Below, in pieces: positions 17,736 to 27,001 of a DNA stretch of 64,000 nucleotides. A model generated the notes under the pieces. It searched no databases and was not told the origin of the DNA. It saw nothing but the letters and a program-made list of their open reading frames with translations. The stretch is from Pseudomonadota bacterium (GTDB taxonomy: Bacteria; Pseudomonadota; Gammaproteobacteria; Steroidobacterales; Steroidobacteraceae). The stretch spans positions 116,033 through 180,032 of the forward strand of contig JAEZFW010000067.1 of assembly GCA_023417315.1 (NCBI GenBank), in the 5' to 3' direction. Every line of letters begins with the position of its first letter. Within the stretch, counting starts at the first letter, position 1. The translations under genes were made by a program, and so were the position numbers.

Positions 17736-17895
17736 GGTGCCGGACTTGGCTTGTTGGACGTTGCAGCGAGGCGCGGTGGACGGTACCGCGGTGGGCGGTA
17801 CCGGACTTGGCTTATTGGACGTTGCAGTCGCAAGTGCGCGAACAATAACGCCTAAGTAGGGCCACGCCAATCTCCAATACTTCAAGTCCGGCACC
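17736..17895. repeat. REP cluster A: two direct and one inverted copy
   Basis: Copies of the window's REP element: GTGCCGGACTTGGCTTGTT-GGAC at 17737-17759, a second in the same direction at 17797-17820 (GTACCGGACTTG variant) and an inverted one at 17873-17895 (CCAATACTTCAAGTCCGG). The first two share the extension GTTGCAG. Inverted pairing gives a REPIN-like hairpin. It lies in a 586-base gap (17529-18114) between the amidohydrolase and the gene at 18115, in which I see no gene. Confidence 0.75.
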
Positions 17896-18114
17896 AATCA
17901 CGCGGCGCGAAGCGCGCGTCCGCTCGAGCGGTGATGGGACAATGAGAACGTAGCCGACTCCTTCTACTCGAGGTCGACATACCTCGCACAGTTCTGTCGC
18001 AAGTGTCGTCGCACACGTCCCGAAACGGTGCATCGCGCAAGCACGATGGCGCGAAGTCTCGCAGGACGTCTGCTCGATGGCGTGGCATAGCGGTTGCACT
18101 AACGGTTGCGACTC

Positions 18115-18915
18115 ATGCGCACTTCAAACCAATCGCCAACGCTCGACACCTTACCGGGCTTGTGGACTCGATCGCTCATCGTGTGGCCCGATGGGCAACG
18201 AGATGCGACGACGAACGTGTGGTGGCTGCAAGGTCCCGGCTTCTATGCGGATTTGCGGCAGCCGATGGGCGCGCCGGATTTCGGTGGCGTGCAGCGCCTC
18301 GTCGACGTCACCCCAGCGCTGCTGGTGTGGATGGCTACGCAAGAGGCGTTCGCAGGAGAGTTGCGCTTCGACGGGGATGCGTTCGAGTGGGAGCGCGGGA
18401 TCGATCTGCACCCGAGCGGCCCTCATGGAGATCGTGGCCGATTGTGGTTCGAAGCGGAGGTGATGATCGAGCGCGGTGTGCATGTCGCTTACATCGAGCA
18501 TTGGCATCGTCGGTCGGCTCCAGCGAAGAGATGTGCAGCGGCGCGGTTGTCGAGTGACGACGGCAGGCGTGCGTATCTCGTACGCGTTGATGACCTATTC
18601 ATGTACGCGCGTGGACGTGAGTCTCCACTTCCGCCGAACACAACGCTACTCGAATGCGTGCAGGGTGCGCACTCGCATGAAGCCGCTTGCAGGCTGGTCG
18701 ATTTCGAAGTTGCCTATGGTCGTATCTCTCCGGACGGCTGGGCAATCGAGCACTCCTCTCTGCCTTTCCGCAAGAGACAGCGCCTCGAGCCGGAAGCGAT
18801 CGGTACTCATTCGCTCGCCGTGACCGACAGCGACCTTCATGCCGGCACGCGGGAGCGAAGCTGGTCGATCGAAGAGTTGCGTGGCTCTACGGTAGATCTA
18901 ATTGCAAGTGCTTAG
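18115..18915 (+). CDS. conserved-looking protein of unknown function
   Basis: 266 residues from the ATG at 18115. No signal peptide or membrane segment, so probably cytosolic. It contains two related-looking halves rich in beta segments; TTNVWWLQGPGFYADLRQP and RRAYLVRVDDLFMYARGRE are the most striking. That two-part lipocalin-like impression recalls the fungal HRI1 fold, but this is only a weak recollection. It ends 32 bases before the 2-oxoglutarate oxygenase gene, so the two are probably co-transcribed. Confidence 0.6.
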   Translation: MRTSNQSPTLDTLPGLWTRSLIVWPDGQRDATTNVWWLQGPGFYADLRQPMGAPDFGGVQRLVDVTPALLVWMATQEAFAGELRFDGDAFEWERGIDLHPSGPHGDRGRLWFEAEVMIERGVHVAYIEHWHRRSAPAKRCAAARLSSDDGRRAYLVRVDDLFMYARGRESPLPPNTTLLECVQGAHSHEAACRLVDFEVAYGRISPDGWAIEHSSLPFRKRQRLEPEAIGTHSLAVTDSDLHAGTRERSWSIEELRGSTVDLIASA

Positions 18916-18947
18916 GCTCAGACGACAACTGCTCCAGAACACCACAG

Positions 18948-19991
18948 ATGAGTACGCTGACTTCGTTTCGTGAGATTCCCATCGTCGATGTCTCCAGCCT
19001 GGTCGCTGGGCATCTGTCTGCGTCGAGCAGCACCGTGGAGGAGCTGCGTACTGCCGCTCGCACTGTGGGCTTTCTCTACGTCATCGGCCACGGCGTTCCA
19101 CAACGATTGTTCGACGCTCTTCTCACCGCAACGAAGGAGTTCTTCGCGCTGCCCATGGAACGGAAGATGGCTGTTTACATCGGCAAGTCGCGCAATCATC
19201 GCGGCTACGTTCCCGCGGGCGAAGAGGTGTTCTATGGCGGCACGACAGATCTGAAAGAAGCGTTTGATCTCTCGATCGATCTACCGAACGATCCGGATTA
19301 TCTCGCCGGCAACCCTCTGATCGGCCCCAATCAATGGCCGAACCTGCCGGGCTTCGAGAACGCTGTGAGCGCCTACTACGACGCAACGCTCGAGTTTGGA
19401 CGCACGCTGCTTCGTGGCTTCGCGCTCGCAATGGATGAGGATGCGCATGCGTTCGACAACTGGGTCCGCAAGCCGCCGAGTCAGCTTCGGCTCATTCACT
19501 ACCCCTTCAATTCGAGCGCGCGAGATGGAATCGGCATCGGCGCACACACCGACTACGAGTGTTTCACGTTGCTTCATCCCACTGCGCCAGGTCTCGAAGT
19601 GATGAATGGCGCAGGCGAATGGATCGACGTGCCTCCGATTCCCGGAACCTACGTCATCAACTTGGGCGATATGATGGAGCTGCTCACGAACGGCGAGTTC
19701 ATTGCAACCTCTCACCGCGTCCGACGAGTTCAAGAAGAGCGCTATTCCTTTCCGCTCTTCTTCGCATTCGACTATCACACGAAGGTCACTCCGCTGAGCC
19801 GCTTCGTGAGCGCAACGCGACCCGCGCGTGCCGCGCTCGTCGCGGGCGAGCACCTGTTCGCGCAGACTGCACAGAGCTTCCGCTACTTGAAAGACCGGCT
19901 CGCACGCGGCGAGATACAGATGCCCTCCGAAGCCGTGCCGCTCTCATCGTTCGGACAGGAAGCGCGACAGCGCCCGAACATCGCTCGCTGA
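18948..19991 (+). CDS. isopenicillin-N-synthase-like Fe(II)/2-oxoglutarate oxygenase
   Basis: 347 residues from the ATG at 18948. The N-terminal DIOX_N segment (IPIVDVSSL, GFLYVIGHGVP) is followed by the double-stranded beta helix with iron ligands His200-x-Asp202 (HTDYECFTLL) and His256 (SHRVRR), and the 2-oxoglutarate-binding Arg265-x-Ser267 (RYSFPLFF). All catalytic ligands are present. Members hydroxylate or desaturate small molecules; typical substrates in bacteria are not predictable. It follows the unknown gene at 18115 closely. Cytosolic. Confidence 0.88.
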   Translation: MSTLTSFREIPIVDVSSLVAGHLSASSSTVEELRTAARTVGFLYVIGHGVPQRLFDALLTATKEFFALPMERKMAVYIGKSRNHRGYVPAGEEVFYGGTTDLKEAFDLSIDLPNDPDYLAGNPLIGPNQWPNLPGFENAVSAYYDATLEFGRTLLRGFALAMDEDAHAFDNWVRKPPSQLRLIHYPFNSSARDGIGIGAHTDYECFTLLHPTAPGLEVMNGAGEWIDVPPIPGTYVINLGDMMELLTNGEFIATSHRVRRVQEERYSFPLFFAFDYHTKVTPLSRFVSATRPARAALVAGEHLFAQTAQSFRYLKDRLARGEIQMPSEAVPLSSFGQEARQRPNIAR

Positions 19992-20068
19992 CCGCATCGA
20001 GCTTGCCTCCCTCGCAATGCGGAGCGAGTCAGGGTGGGAGCAGCGAGCGAGCGCACTGCGCGTCTGAA

Positions 20069-20118
20069 CACCTCGCCCCTTTGCGGCAGAGGTCGCTAGC
20101 GAAGCGGCGGGTGAGGGC
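20069..20118 (+). repeat. dispersed repeat copy (GGTCGCTAGCGAAGCGGCGGG)
   Basis: GAGGTCGCTAGCGAAGCGGC and the following GGGTGAGGG also occur at 39051-39076. Upstream, CCTCGCCCC-TTTGC-GGCAGAGG is a degraded form of the CCTCTCCC/GGGAGAGG hairpin at 39034. It lies in the 274-base gap before the sulfatase gene. Confidence 0.65.
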
Positions 20119-20265
20119 TTAAACAAGCGAACACGCGGTTACGACGTGTAGAACGCCCTGTGTTCGCGCGCAGCGCAGCCCGGCTCCCTTCACACATCAC
20201 GGATTCCCCTCCTCGCTCGAGCACGCGATCCTGTCGAACTTCACGGCCAGGGAACGTGCGAGACG

Positions 20266-21759
20266 ATGAAGCTCAACAGGCGCAACACGCTCCAAATGCT
20301 CGGCGCAGGTGCACTCGCGATGGCGGGTATGCCGAGCGCACGCGCGGCGCGGGCGTCGAAGGATCGCCCGAACTTCCTCTTCTTCATCACCGACGATCAG
20401 GCGCAGAGCGCTCTCAGTTGCTACGGAAACTCGATCCTGAAAACGCCGCACATGGACCGAATCGCCAATGAGGGCGTGCGGTTCAATCAAGCATTCGTAA
20501 CGAATGCGCTCTGTGCGCCGAGTCGCGCTTCCTTCCTGACCGGCTTGTACTCGCACACCCATGGCGTCACAACTAACGGCGAGGAACCCGGGTGGGATCA
20601 CCAGCAAGGGCTACCCCGCGATCACGACACCTGGCCAAAGTTGTTACGGGAGGTCGGCTATGCGAGCGCCGTCGTTGGCAAGTGGCACATCAAGTCATTG
20701 CCGTTCGGGTTCGATCACTTCGCCATTCTTCCGGGCCAGGGGGCGTACTTCGATCCTCCCTTCATCGTGAACGGAGGTCACGTGCGATTCCGAGGCCACA
20801 CAGACGATGTCATCGCCGACCAGGCGCTCGCATGGCTGCGGCATCGACCGACCGATCGGCCGTTCTGTCTGTTGTGCCAGTTCAAGGCGCCGCATTCGCC
20901 GTGGCAGTCGGCACCGCGCTTCTCGGATGAATTCACAAATGTAGAAATTCCCATCCCACTCGCCTTCGAGAAGCTGCCTGACGATATCCCTGAGCCCGTG
21001 TTGAAGACCGAGATGTCCGTTGCCGCGATGGATTTCAGCTCGCGCGGTGTTCCTCGCGATCTGCCGCCAGCACGGCGCAAGCACGCAAACCTGCAAACAT
21101 TAGTGAAGAACTATTATCGAACGCTGCGCGGGGTGGACGAAAACGTCGGACGCGTGCTCGATTTCCTCGATAAGGAGAAGCTCGCGGAGAACACCGTTGT
21201 CGTTTACACGTCCGACAACGGATTCTTTCTCGGTGAGTTCGGGCTCTACGACAAGCGCCTGATGTACGAGCCATCGATCAAGATTCCCATGCTGATGCGC
21301 GCGCCAGCGCATCTCGAATCGAAGCAAGTCGACGACACGCATATGGTGCTCAACGTGGACGTCGCACCGACGCTGCTGGACATTGCGGGTGTCGCCATTC
21401 CAAGGGCTCTACAAGGTCGAAGTTGGAAACCCGTGCTCGAAGATCCGCGCACCGAGTGGCGGGACGCATTCTTATATGAGTTCTTCGAGTATCCGGCGGT
21501 GCATTGCGTCCGTAAGCATCGCGGTATCCGTACTTCGCGATGGAAACTGATGCACTTCTGGGAAGCGCCCGAAAAGTACGCGTTGTACGACCTTGCGAAC
21601 GATCCGGACGAGCTAGTCAATCTTGGACAGCGCCCGGAGCACTCGACTCGATTGAAGCAGCTACAGGCGCACCTGCAACGACTTAGGGAGGAGACGAACG
21701 ACAGCAAACCACCGCCCGAGATTGCATCGAACGTACAGACGCGTAAGTGCCCCACTTGA
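20266..21759 (+). CDS. sulfatase, probably Tat-exported
   Basis: 497 residues. The N-terminus MKLNRRNTLQMLGAGALAMA looks like a twin-arginine signal, with cleavage likely after ARA. The alkaline-phosphatase-like fold starts NFLFFITDDQ (Asp43, Asp44 metal ligands) and holds the modification motif CAPSRASFLTG with Cys83, the residue converted to formylglycine in type I sulfatases. Further metal/substrate motifs are VVGKWHIK, APHSPW and VVYTSDNGFFLGE. The C-terminus (RTSRWKLMHF, LYDLANDPDELVNLG) is typical of bacterial polysaccharide sulfatases. It precedes a TonB receptor by 190 bases, suggesting cleavage of sulfated substrates in the periplasm. A Cys-type enzyme needs a maturase; none is adjacent. 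Confidence 0.9.
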   Translation: MKLNRRNTLQMLGAGALAMAGMPSARAARASKDRPNFLFFITDDQAQSALSCYGNSILKTPHMDRIANEGVRFNQAFVTNALCAPSRASFLTGLYSHTHGVTTNGEEPGWDHQQGLPRDHDTWPKLLREVGYASAVVGKWHIKSLPFGFDHFAILPGQGAYFDPPFIVNGGHVRFRGHTDDVIADQALAWLRHRPTDRPFCLLCQFKAPHSPWQSAPRFSDEFTNVEIPIPLAFEKLPDDIPEPVLKTEMSVAAMDFSSRGVPRDLPPARRKHANLQTLVKNYYRTLRGVDENVGRVLDFLDKEKLAENTVVVYTSDNGFFLGEFGLYDKRLMYEPSIKIPMLMRAPAHLESKQVDDTHMVLNVDVAPTLLDIAGVAIPRALQGRSWKPVLEDPRTEWRDAFLYEFFEYPAVHCVRKHRGIRTSRWKLMHFWEAPEKYALYDLANDPDELVNLGQRPEHSTRLKQLQAHLQRLREETNDSKPPPEIASNVQTRKCPT

Positions 21760-21949
21760 AGCACTGCACATAAACAAGCCTCTCGCACGAACACAGCGCT
21801 TCACTCGTACGTGACGCATGTTCTGTATACACCGATGTTCGCGTGGCCTTGACACAACATGTGGAACTGAGTGCCTTCAACCCTCGTTTGTTCTGCCGTA
21901 GGCGAACCTCCGCCCAAGTGAACGGCGACGACATACTCAAGGGGGACAC

Positions 21950-24900
21950 ATGTCGCGGAAGGCCAGTTCGAACTCGCTCGGCGCCTCGCGCCGACGCCAA
22001 GTCGCAAGCAGCGCACACCAATCAATTTCGCAACGCAACCTAGTCGCCGCGGCAGTGGCAAGTTGCCTGATGCTGGGCGCTCCGGTCGCGTTCGGCCAAT
22101 CGGCGAACGCAAATTTGCGCGGCCAGGTCAGCCTCGAGTCGGGCCCGGCAGCAGACACGGAAGTCATCGCGACCAATCTCGCGACAGGCGCGGTACGTAG
22201 AACACGAACTGGAGCAGATGGTTCGTACACACTCGTCGGACTGCCACCAGGCACCTACTCGGTAGAAGCAGGCGGTAACACGGCGACAGTCACACTGTCT
22301 GTTGCATCGAACGCAACACTGAATCTCGAGCCCATGACCGAAGTGATCGAGCAAGTCGTGGTGACGGGAGCTCGAGTCGCAGCGGCCGACGTGCGTACCT
22401 CGGAGGTGGGCAGCACGATCTCGTTGCGTCAGATCGAGCAGCTGCCGCAATCGACGCGCAACTTTCTCGAATTCGCGGACACCGTACCGGGCATGGCATT
22501 CACGACGAATGCGCAGGGCTACACCAGCTTGCGCAGCGGCGCATTGAGCGCTAATGCAAGTAATCTCTACATCGATGGCGTCGGACAAAAGAGCTATGTG
22601 GAGGCTGGCGGCATCGCCGGTCAGAACAACACCCGCGGCAATCCTTTCCCGCAGCTCGCGATCGACCAGTACAAGGTCATCACATCCAATTACAAAGCCG
22701 AGTACGGCCAAGTGGCAGGCGCGGCGATCACTGCGCAGACGCGTTCCGGCACGAACGAGTTCGAAGCCGAGGCCTATTATCGCTACACCGACGAAGGTCT
22801 GCGGACGAGACGGCCGGACGAAGAACGCGAAGGCGTGGAGAAGGTGGACTCGCAGACCGAGGAATACGGCTTTGCGATCGGCGGACCGATCATTCGCGAT
22901 CGCCTACATTTCTTCCTCGCGTACGAGTACAAAGATCTCGTCTTCCCGCGCTCGGTGTTCCCGAACACCAACGCCTCAGAAGCCGCAGCTTTTCTGCCCG
23001 CGGAGATCCAGGCGTTGTACGGTCCGCAAGACGTACCCTTCGAGGAGGATCTCGCGTTCGGCAAATTGAGCTGGCAAGTGAGCGATGACGACCTGCTCGA
23101 GCTGAGCATTCAATATCGCGATGAAGTTCAAGTGGATTCCGTCGGCGAGCAGCGAGCGGCCGAGCATGGCCGCGATGCGATCAATAAGGACGAGCGCGCG
23201 ACATTGCGGTGGCAGCACAGCTCACCGGGCGGATGGGTCAACGAAACGTTGCTCAGCATGGAAGAGACCGAGAGCAATCCGTTCCCGCGCAGCATCGGCA
23301 ACGGCATCATCTTCGCGTACTTCAATCGCCTGCCGAGCGGCGTCGTTCAGGACGAGTGGACCCTTATCGAGACCGGCCCGGCGAGCGGCTTCGACGCGCA
23401 GGTTAGAAAGCAGGACGGCTGGTCGATCGTGAACAATCTGACGTTTCCCAGTTGGGATTGGTTCGGGGAACACACCGTAAAGATGGGCGTGAGCTATAAG
23501 GACATCGAGCTCACCTCACAGGACGCAGGCTCGATCAATCCGCAGTTCAAGTTCGAGGTGACGCCCGCCGGTGTCGCTGCGACTCCGTACCGCGTCGATT
23601 TCCTTGCGCCGTTCAATGTCCCGGGTCAGCAGGCGACAGTCGTCACGGATGCCAAGCAGTATGGTTTCTACATTCAAGACGACTGGGAGGTGAACGAGCA
23701 CCTGATCCTGAATTTAGGCGTGCGCTGGGATTATGAGGAAAATCCGGCGTACACCGACTTCGTCACCTCGCAAGCATTCGTCGATGCACTGTTTGCCGAT
23801 GATCCGGACATCCCGGGCGAACAGCCTTGGGCGGATCGATTGCTGCCGAGCGGACTCAATGCGAACGACTTCGTCAGCACCGGTAATAATCGCGATGACT
23901 ACTCCGGCGCGTGGGCGCCGCGACTCGGATTCGCGTACGACATCAACGCCGATGAGCGGCATGTGATTCACGGCGGTGCAGGTCGATCGTACGATCGCAA
24001 CTTGTTCAAGCTGCTCTCCTTGGAAGTGAGCAAGGCCGCGTTGTCGCCGGTCGCCATCTACTTCCAAGATCCCGCCACCGGGCTCTGCTATCGCGACGAC
24101 GGCCGGCCTTGCGTAGCGTTCGATCCCGTCTATCTGCAACAAGGTATCGATGCGCTCACGCAGATACCAGTCACTGCAGGCAGCGCTGAGCTATTCATGC
24201 TCAACAACAATCTCGAGACGCCCTACACCGATCAGTACAGTCTTGGGATCTCCAATCAGATCGGCGATTGGCGAACGGATGTGACGGTGCAGCGTCTGCT
24301 TGCTTATGAAGGTTTCGTCTTCACGCTGATCAATCGCTATCCCGACGGCTCGTTCTTCCAGAACGGCAGTCAACCGTGGGGCGAGCCCGTGCCCGGTTAC
24401 GCGAACACGATCTTAGGCAACAACGGCATCGAATCGCGCAATACGCAGGTGCTCGTCTCGGCTGAGAAGCCGTACAGCAACGACTCCCCCTGGAGCGTCA
24501 GCCTGGCGTACACGTACACCGATGCGAAGCACAATCGTAAGCTCGACGATAATTTCGCGTTCGATCAACCGACCATCGATCGCTATCCCTTCATCTGGGT
24601 CAACGACGTACCGAAGCACCGTTTTGTCGCCGCGGGTTCGATCGATGGTCCGTGGGATACGATCTTCGGCTTGAAGATCGTGCTCGAGACGCCGCGCGGC
24701 CTGAACGAAGTTCGAGACTACGGCGCCCGCCCGCCTGACGGTTCGTTCTCCCAGCCGATCGCGATCGAGCCGCCGGCCACCGGTAGCTTCCTCGTGGGCG
24801 GTGACATCTGGGGCTATCGCACGGTCGATCTCCAGGCCACCAAGGAGTTCGAGTTCGATACGTTCGCGTTCACCGCGCGAGTAAATGTGCTCAACGTCTT

Positions 24901-25042
24901 CGACTACGAGAATTACACGACATTCAATATCATCAGCGTCGGATCGGATGGCGTGCTGGATCCCGAGCTCGAGGTGAATCAATTCGGAGATATCTTGTAC
25001 GTACCGCGGACGATGAGCTTCGAGGTGAGCTTCAGGTTCTAG
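21950..25042 (+). CDS. Oar-type TonB-dependent outer-membrane receptor
   Basis: 1030 residues from the ATG at 21950, with AAGGGGGA before it. A long signal region (hydrophobic core NLVAAAVASCLMLGAPVAFG, about 30-49) precedes a carboxypeptidase-regulatory-like domain (ANLRGQVSLESGP, GSYTLVGLPPGTYSV), then a TonB-box-like QVVVTGAR, the plug (IEQLPQSTRNFLEFADTVPG, NLYIDGVGQ) and a 22-strand-type barrel ending FEVSFRF. Receptors with this N-terminal domain import oligosaccharides or peptides. It lies between the sulfatase and the flavin halogenase on the same strand, suggesting a shared uptake locus. An inverted repeat follows the stop codon. Confidence 0.92.
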   Translation: MSRKASSNSLGASRRRQVASSAHQSISQRNLVAAAVASCLMLGAPVAFGQSANANLRGQVSLESGPAADTEVIATNLATGAVRRTRTGADGSYTLVGLPPGTYSVEAGGNTATVTLSVASNATLNLEPMTEVIEQVVVTGARVAAADVRTSEVGSTISLRQIEQLPQSTRNFLEFADTVPGMAFTTNAQGYTSLRSGALSANASNLYIDGVGQKSYVEAGGIAGQNNTRGNPFPQLAIDQYKVITSNYKAEYGQVAGAAITAQTRSGTNEFEAEAYYRYTDEGLRTRRPDEEREGVEKVDSQTEEYGFAIGGPIIRDRLHFFLAYEYKDLVFPRSVFPNTNASEAAAFLPAEIQALYGPQDVPFEEDLAFGKLSWQVSDDDLLELSIQYRDEVQVDSVGEQRAAEHGRDAINKDERATLRWQHSSPGGWVNETLLSMEETESNPFPRSIGNGIIFAYFNRLPSGVVQDEWTLIETGPASGFDAQVRKQDGWSIVNNLTFPSWDWFGEHTVKMGVSYKDIELTSQDAGSINPQFKFEVTPAGVAATPYRVDFLAPFNVPGQQATVVTDAKQYGFYIQDDWEVNEHLILNLGVRWDYEENPAYTDFVTSQAFVDALFADDPDIPGEQPWADRLLPSGLNANDFVSTGNNRDDYSGAWAPRLGFAYDINADERHVIHGGAGRSYDRNLFKLLSLEVSKAALSPVAIYFQDPATGLCYRDDGRPCVAFDPVYLQQGIDALTQIPVTAGSAELFMLNNNLETPYTDQYSLGISNQIGDWRTDVTVQRLLAYEGFVFTLINRYPDGSFFQNGSQPWGEPVPGYANTILGNNGIESRNTQVLVSAEKPYSNDSPWSVSLAYTYTDAKHNRKLDDNFAFDQPTIDRYPFIWVNDVPKHRFVAAGSIDGPWDTIFGLKIVLETPRGLNEVRDYGARPPDGSFSQPIAIEPPATGSFLVGGDIWGYRTVDLQATKEFEFDTFAFTARVNVLNVFDYENYTTFNIISVGSDGVLDPELEVNQFGDILYVPRTMSFEVSFRF

Positions 25043-25069
25043 CGCAGCGCTTCGCCATGAGCGCGTGTA

Positions 25070-25157
25070 GACGTGTGAACGCGCGGGCGTCAGAAGGCGC
25101 TGCGCGCCACTAGCCGGCTCGAATAGCGAGCTTCTGACGTCCGCACGTCTGCACGTC
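25070..25157. repeat. long imperfect inverted repeat between receptor and halogenase genes
   Basis: Arm 25070-25096 (GACGTGTGAACGCG then CGGGCGTCAGAAG) is complementary, with a few mismatches, to arm 25131-25157 (CTTCTGACGTCCG then CACGTCTGCACGTC), with a loop of about 34 bases. The right arm carries a short GCACGTCT tandem. It could terminate or attenuate transcription, or stabilise the receptor mRNA end. It is unrelated to the REP family elsewhere in the window. Confidence 0.6.
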
Positions 25158-25208
25158 TGCACGTCTATATGTTTCTGACGCGACACGGATAACGAAACGA
25201 CACAACGA

Positions 25209-26720
25209 ATGCGTCCTCTCACCTCGATCGTCATCGTCGGGGGCGGCACGGCCGGTTGGATGGCCGCGGCGGCGTTCGCGCGCGTGCTTGGGCCGTCATA
25301 TCGCATCACGCTGATCGAATCCGAGCTCATCGGCATCGTCGGCGTGGGCGAAGCGACGGTGCCGCACATCAAGGCGTTCAACAATCTGCTTCGAATCGAC
25401 GAAGCAGACTTCGTGCGCAAGACGCAGGGCTCGTTCAAGCTCGGCATACAGTTTGTCGACTGGACCCGCATCGGCGACCGCTACATTCACGGCTTCGGCA
25501 CGGCGCTTGGACCTAATCTCGGGCTGCTCCCTTTTCATCAGTATTGGATGAAGGCCTGGCTCGCTGGGCGCGCGAAAGACCTCGGCGCCTACACGCTCAA
25601 TACGGTCGCCGCTCAACGCGGCAAGTTCATGGTGTCCGCGAGCGATGTGCCGCCTTCATCGCCGTTGGCGAACATTGCCTATGCCTATCACTTCGATGCC
25701 GCGCTGTATGCGAAGTACTTGCGCGCATACGCCGAGCAGCGCGGCGTACGCCGGATCGAGGGCATCGTCAAAGAGGTGATCCAGCATCCCGAATCGGGGT
25801 TCGTTCAGTCGGTGCGCCTCGAATCCGGAGAGTCAGTCGCGGGCGAGCTCTTTATCGACTGCACCGGATTCCGCGGCTTGCTGATCGAAGAGACGCTGCA
25901 CACGGGCTATCTCGACTTCACCCATTGGTTGCCATGTGATCGCGCCGTCGCAGTGCCATGCGAGAAGGTGGCCTCGCCCATTCCCTACACGCGCTCGACC
26001 GCTCGCACGGCCGGTTGGCAGTGGCGCATTCCGTTGCAGCATCGGACCGGCAATGGCTACGTCTATTCGAGCCAGTACATCAGCGACGATGAAGCCGCGG
26101 CGACGCTGCTTGCCAATCTGGATGGGCGCGCACTCGCCGATCCGAGACTGCTCCGCTTCACAACGGGCCGTCGCAAACAAGCGTGGAACAAGAACGTCGT
26201 CGCGCTTGGGCTATCGAGCGGCTTCCTCGAGCCGCTCGAGTCGACGAGCATTCATCTGATTCAATCGGGCATCTCGAAGCTGCTCGAGCTGTTTCCGCGT
26301 GAAGGCTTCGATGCGGTCGCGTCGAAATACAATGCCCGCATCGCGTTCGAGTTCGACCGCATCCGTGACTTCATCGTGCTGCATTATCACGCCACCGAAC
26401 GCAACGACACGCCGTTCTGGGACTACTGCAGGACGATGTCGATCCCGCCCGAGCTTCAGGCCAACATCGATCTCTTCCGCGAGAATGGAAGCTTCTATCG
26501 AAACGCGGACGAGTTGTTCGCGGACATCAGCTGGATCCAAGTGATGGTCGGGCAGCGCATCGTGCCCCGCGCATATCACCCGCTCGTCGACTTAGTGCCT
26601 GCAGAGGATGTTCATCGTTTCGTCGACGGTGTCGCGCAAACGATCGAACGCTGCGTCGACGTCATGCCGACGCATCAAGCATTCATCGACCGCTGCTGCG
26701 CGGCCAGCGCCGCGCCGTAG
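25209..26720 (+). CDS. flavin-dependent tryptophan halogenase family protein
   Basis: 503 residues. It has the FAD motif IVGGGTAGWMAA (about 9-20), FKLGIQFVDW with Lys77 at the place of the catalytic lysine of PrnA/RebH, the family hallmark WxWxIP as WQWRIP (about 272-277), and GFLEPLESTSIHL containing the position of the catalytic glutamate. These enzymes make hypohalous acid that halogenates tryptophan or other aromatics, using FADH2 from a separate reductase. In TonB-receptor loci of Xanthomonadales and Caulobacterales such homologues are frequent and their substrates mostly unknown. It follows the Oar-type receptor by 166 bases. No flavin reductase is nearby. Confidence 0.88.
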   Translation: MRPLTSIVIVGGGTAGWMAAAAFARVLGPSYRITLIESELIGIVGVGEATVPHIKAFNNLLRIDEADFVRKTQGSFKLGIQFVDWTRIGDRYIHGFGTALGPNLGLLPFHQYWMKAWLAGRAKDLGAYTLNTVAAQRGKFMVSASDVPPSSPLANIAYAYHFDAALYAKYLRAYAEQRGVRRIEGIVKEVIQHPESGFVQSVRLESGESVAGELFIDCTGFRGLLIEETLHTGYLDFTHWLPCDRAVAVPCEKVASPIPYTRSTARTAGWQWRIPLQHRTGNGYVYSSQYISDDEAAATLLANLDGRALADPRLLRFTTGRRKQAWNKNVVALGLSSGFLEPLESTSIHLIQSGISKLLELFPREGFDAVASKYNARIAFEFDRIRDFIVLHYHATERNDTPFWDYCRTMSIPPELQANIDLFRENGSFYRNADELFADISWIQVMVGQRIVPRAYHPLVDLVPAEDVHRFVDGVAQTIERCVDVMPTHQAFIDRCCAASAAP

Positions 26721-26739
26721 CCATAAGGAACGAAAAGGA

Positions 26740-26990
26740 TCGACAGATCCCCGCCTCCGCGGCGACGACATATGCTTGCGAATGGATCCGCTATCGTCGG
26801 GCCCGTCGCATGTTTCGTCACCCTCGCGAAGGCGAGGGCCTATCACGAGCTTGAACCGAAGCGGAGTTTCGGGATGGATCCCCGCCTCCTCGAGGACTGC
26901 GACTAACAGCATTCCAAACAATCCATGCTCAGTTCGTCTCCCTCGCGGAAGCGACCGCCTATCAGGAGCCTGAACCCCTCTGGCCTCCGC
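26740..26990. repeat. degenerate dispersed repeats with short hairpins
   Basis: Between the convergent halogenase and glucoamylase-like genes, related units recur: CGCGAAGGCGAGGGCCTATC then ACGAGCTTGAACC (about 26824-26857), CGGAAGCGACCGCCTATCAG then GAGCCTGAACCC (about 26944-26977), and GATCCCCGCCTCC twice (26747, 26877). CTCGCGAAGGCGAG and CCTCCGCGAGG form short hairpins. This looks like decayed intergenic mobile repeats; no gene is visible. Confidence 0.5.
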
Positions 26991-27001
26991 GAGGACGGGC
27001 C

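Noticed and set aside
17736..17895. CRISPR-like direct repeats
   Set aside because: Copies are few, spaced irregularly and mostly inverted, and no cas gene is present; they belong to the REP family of the RAYT.
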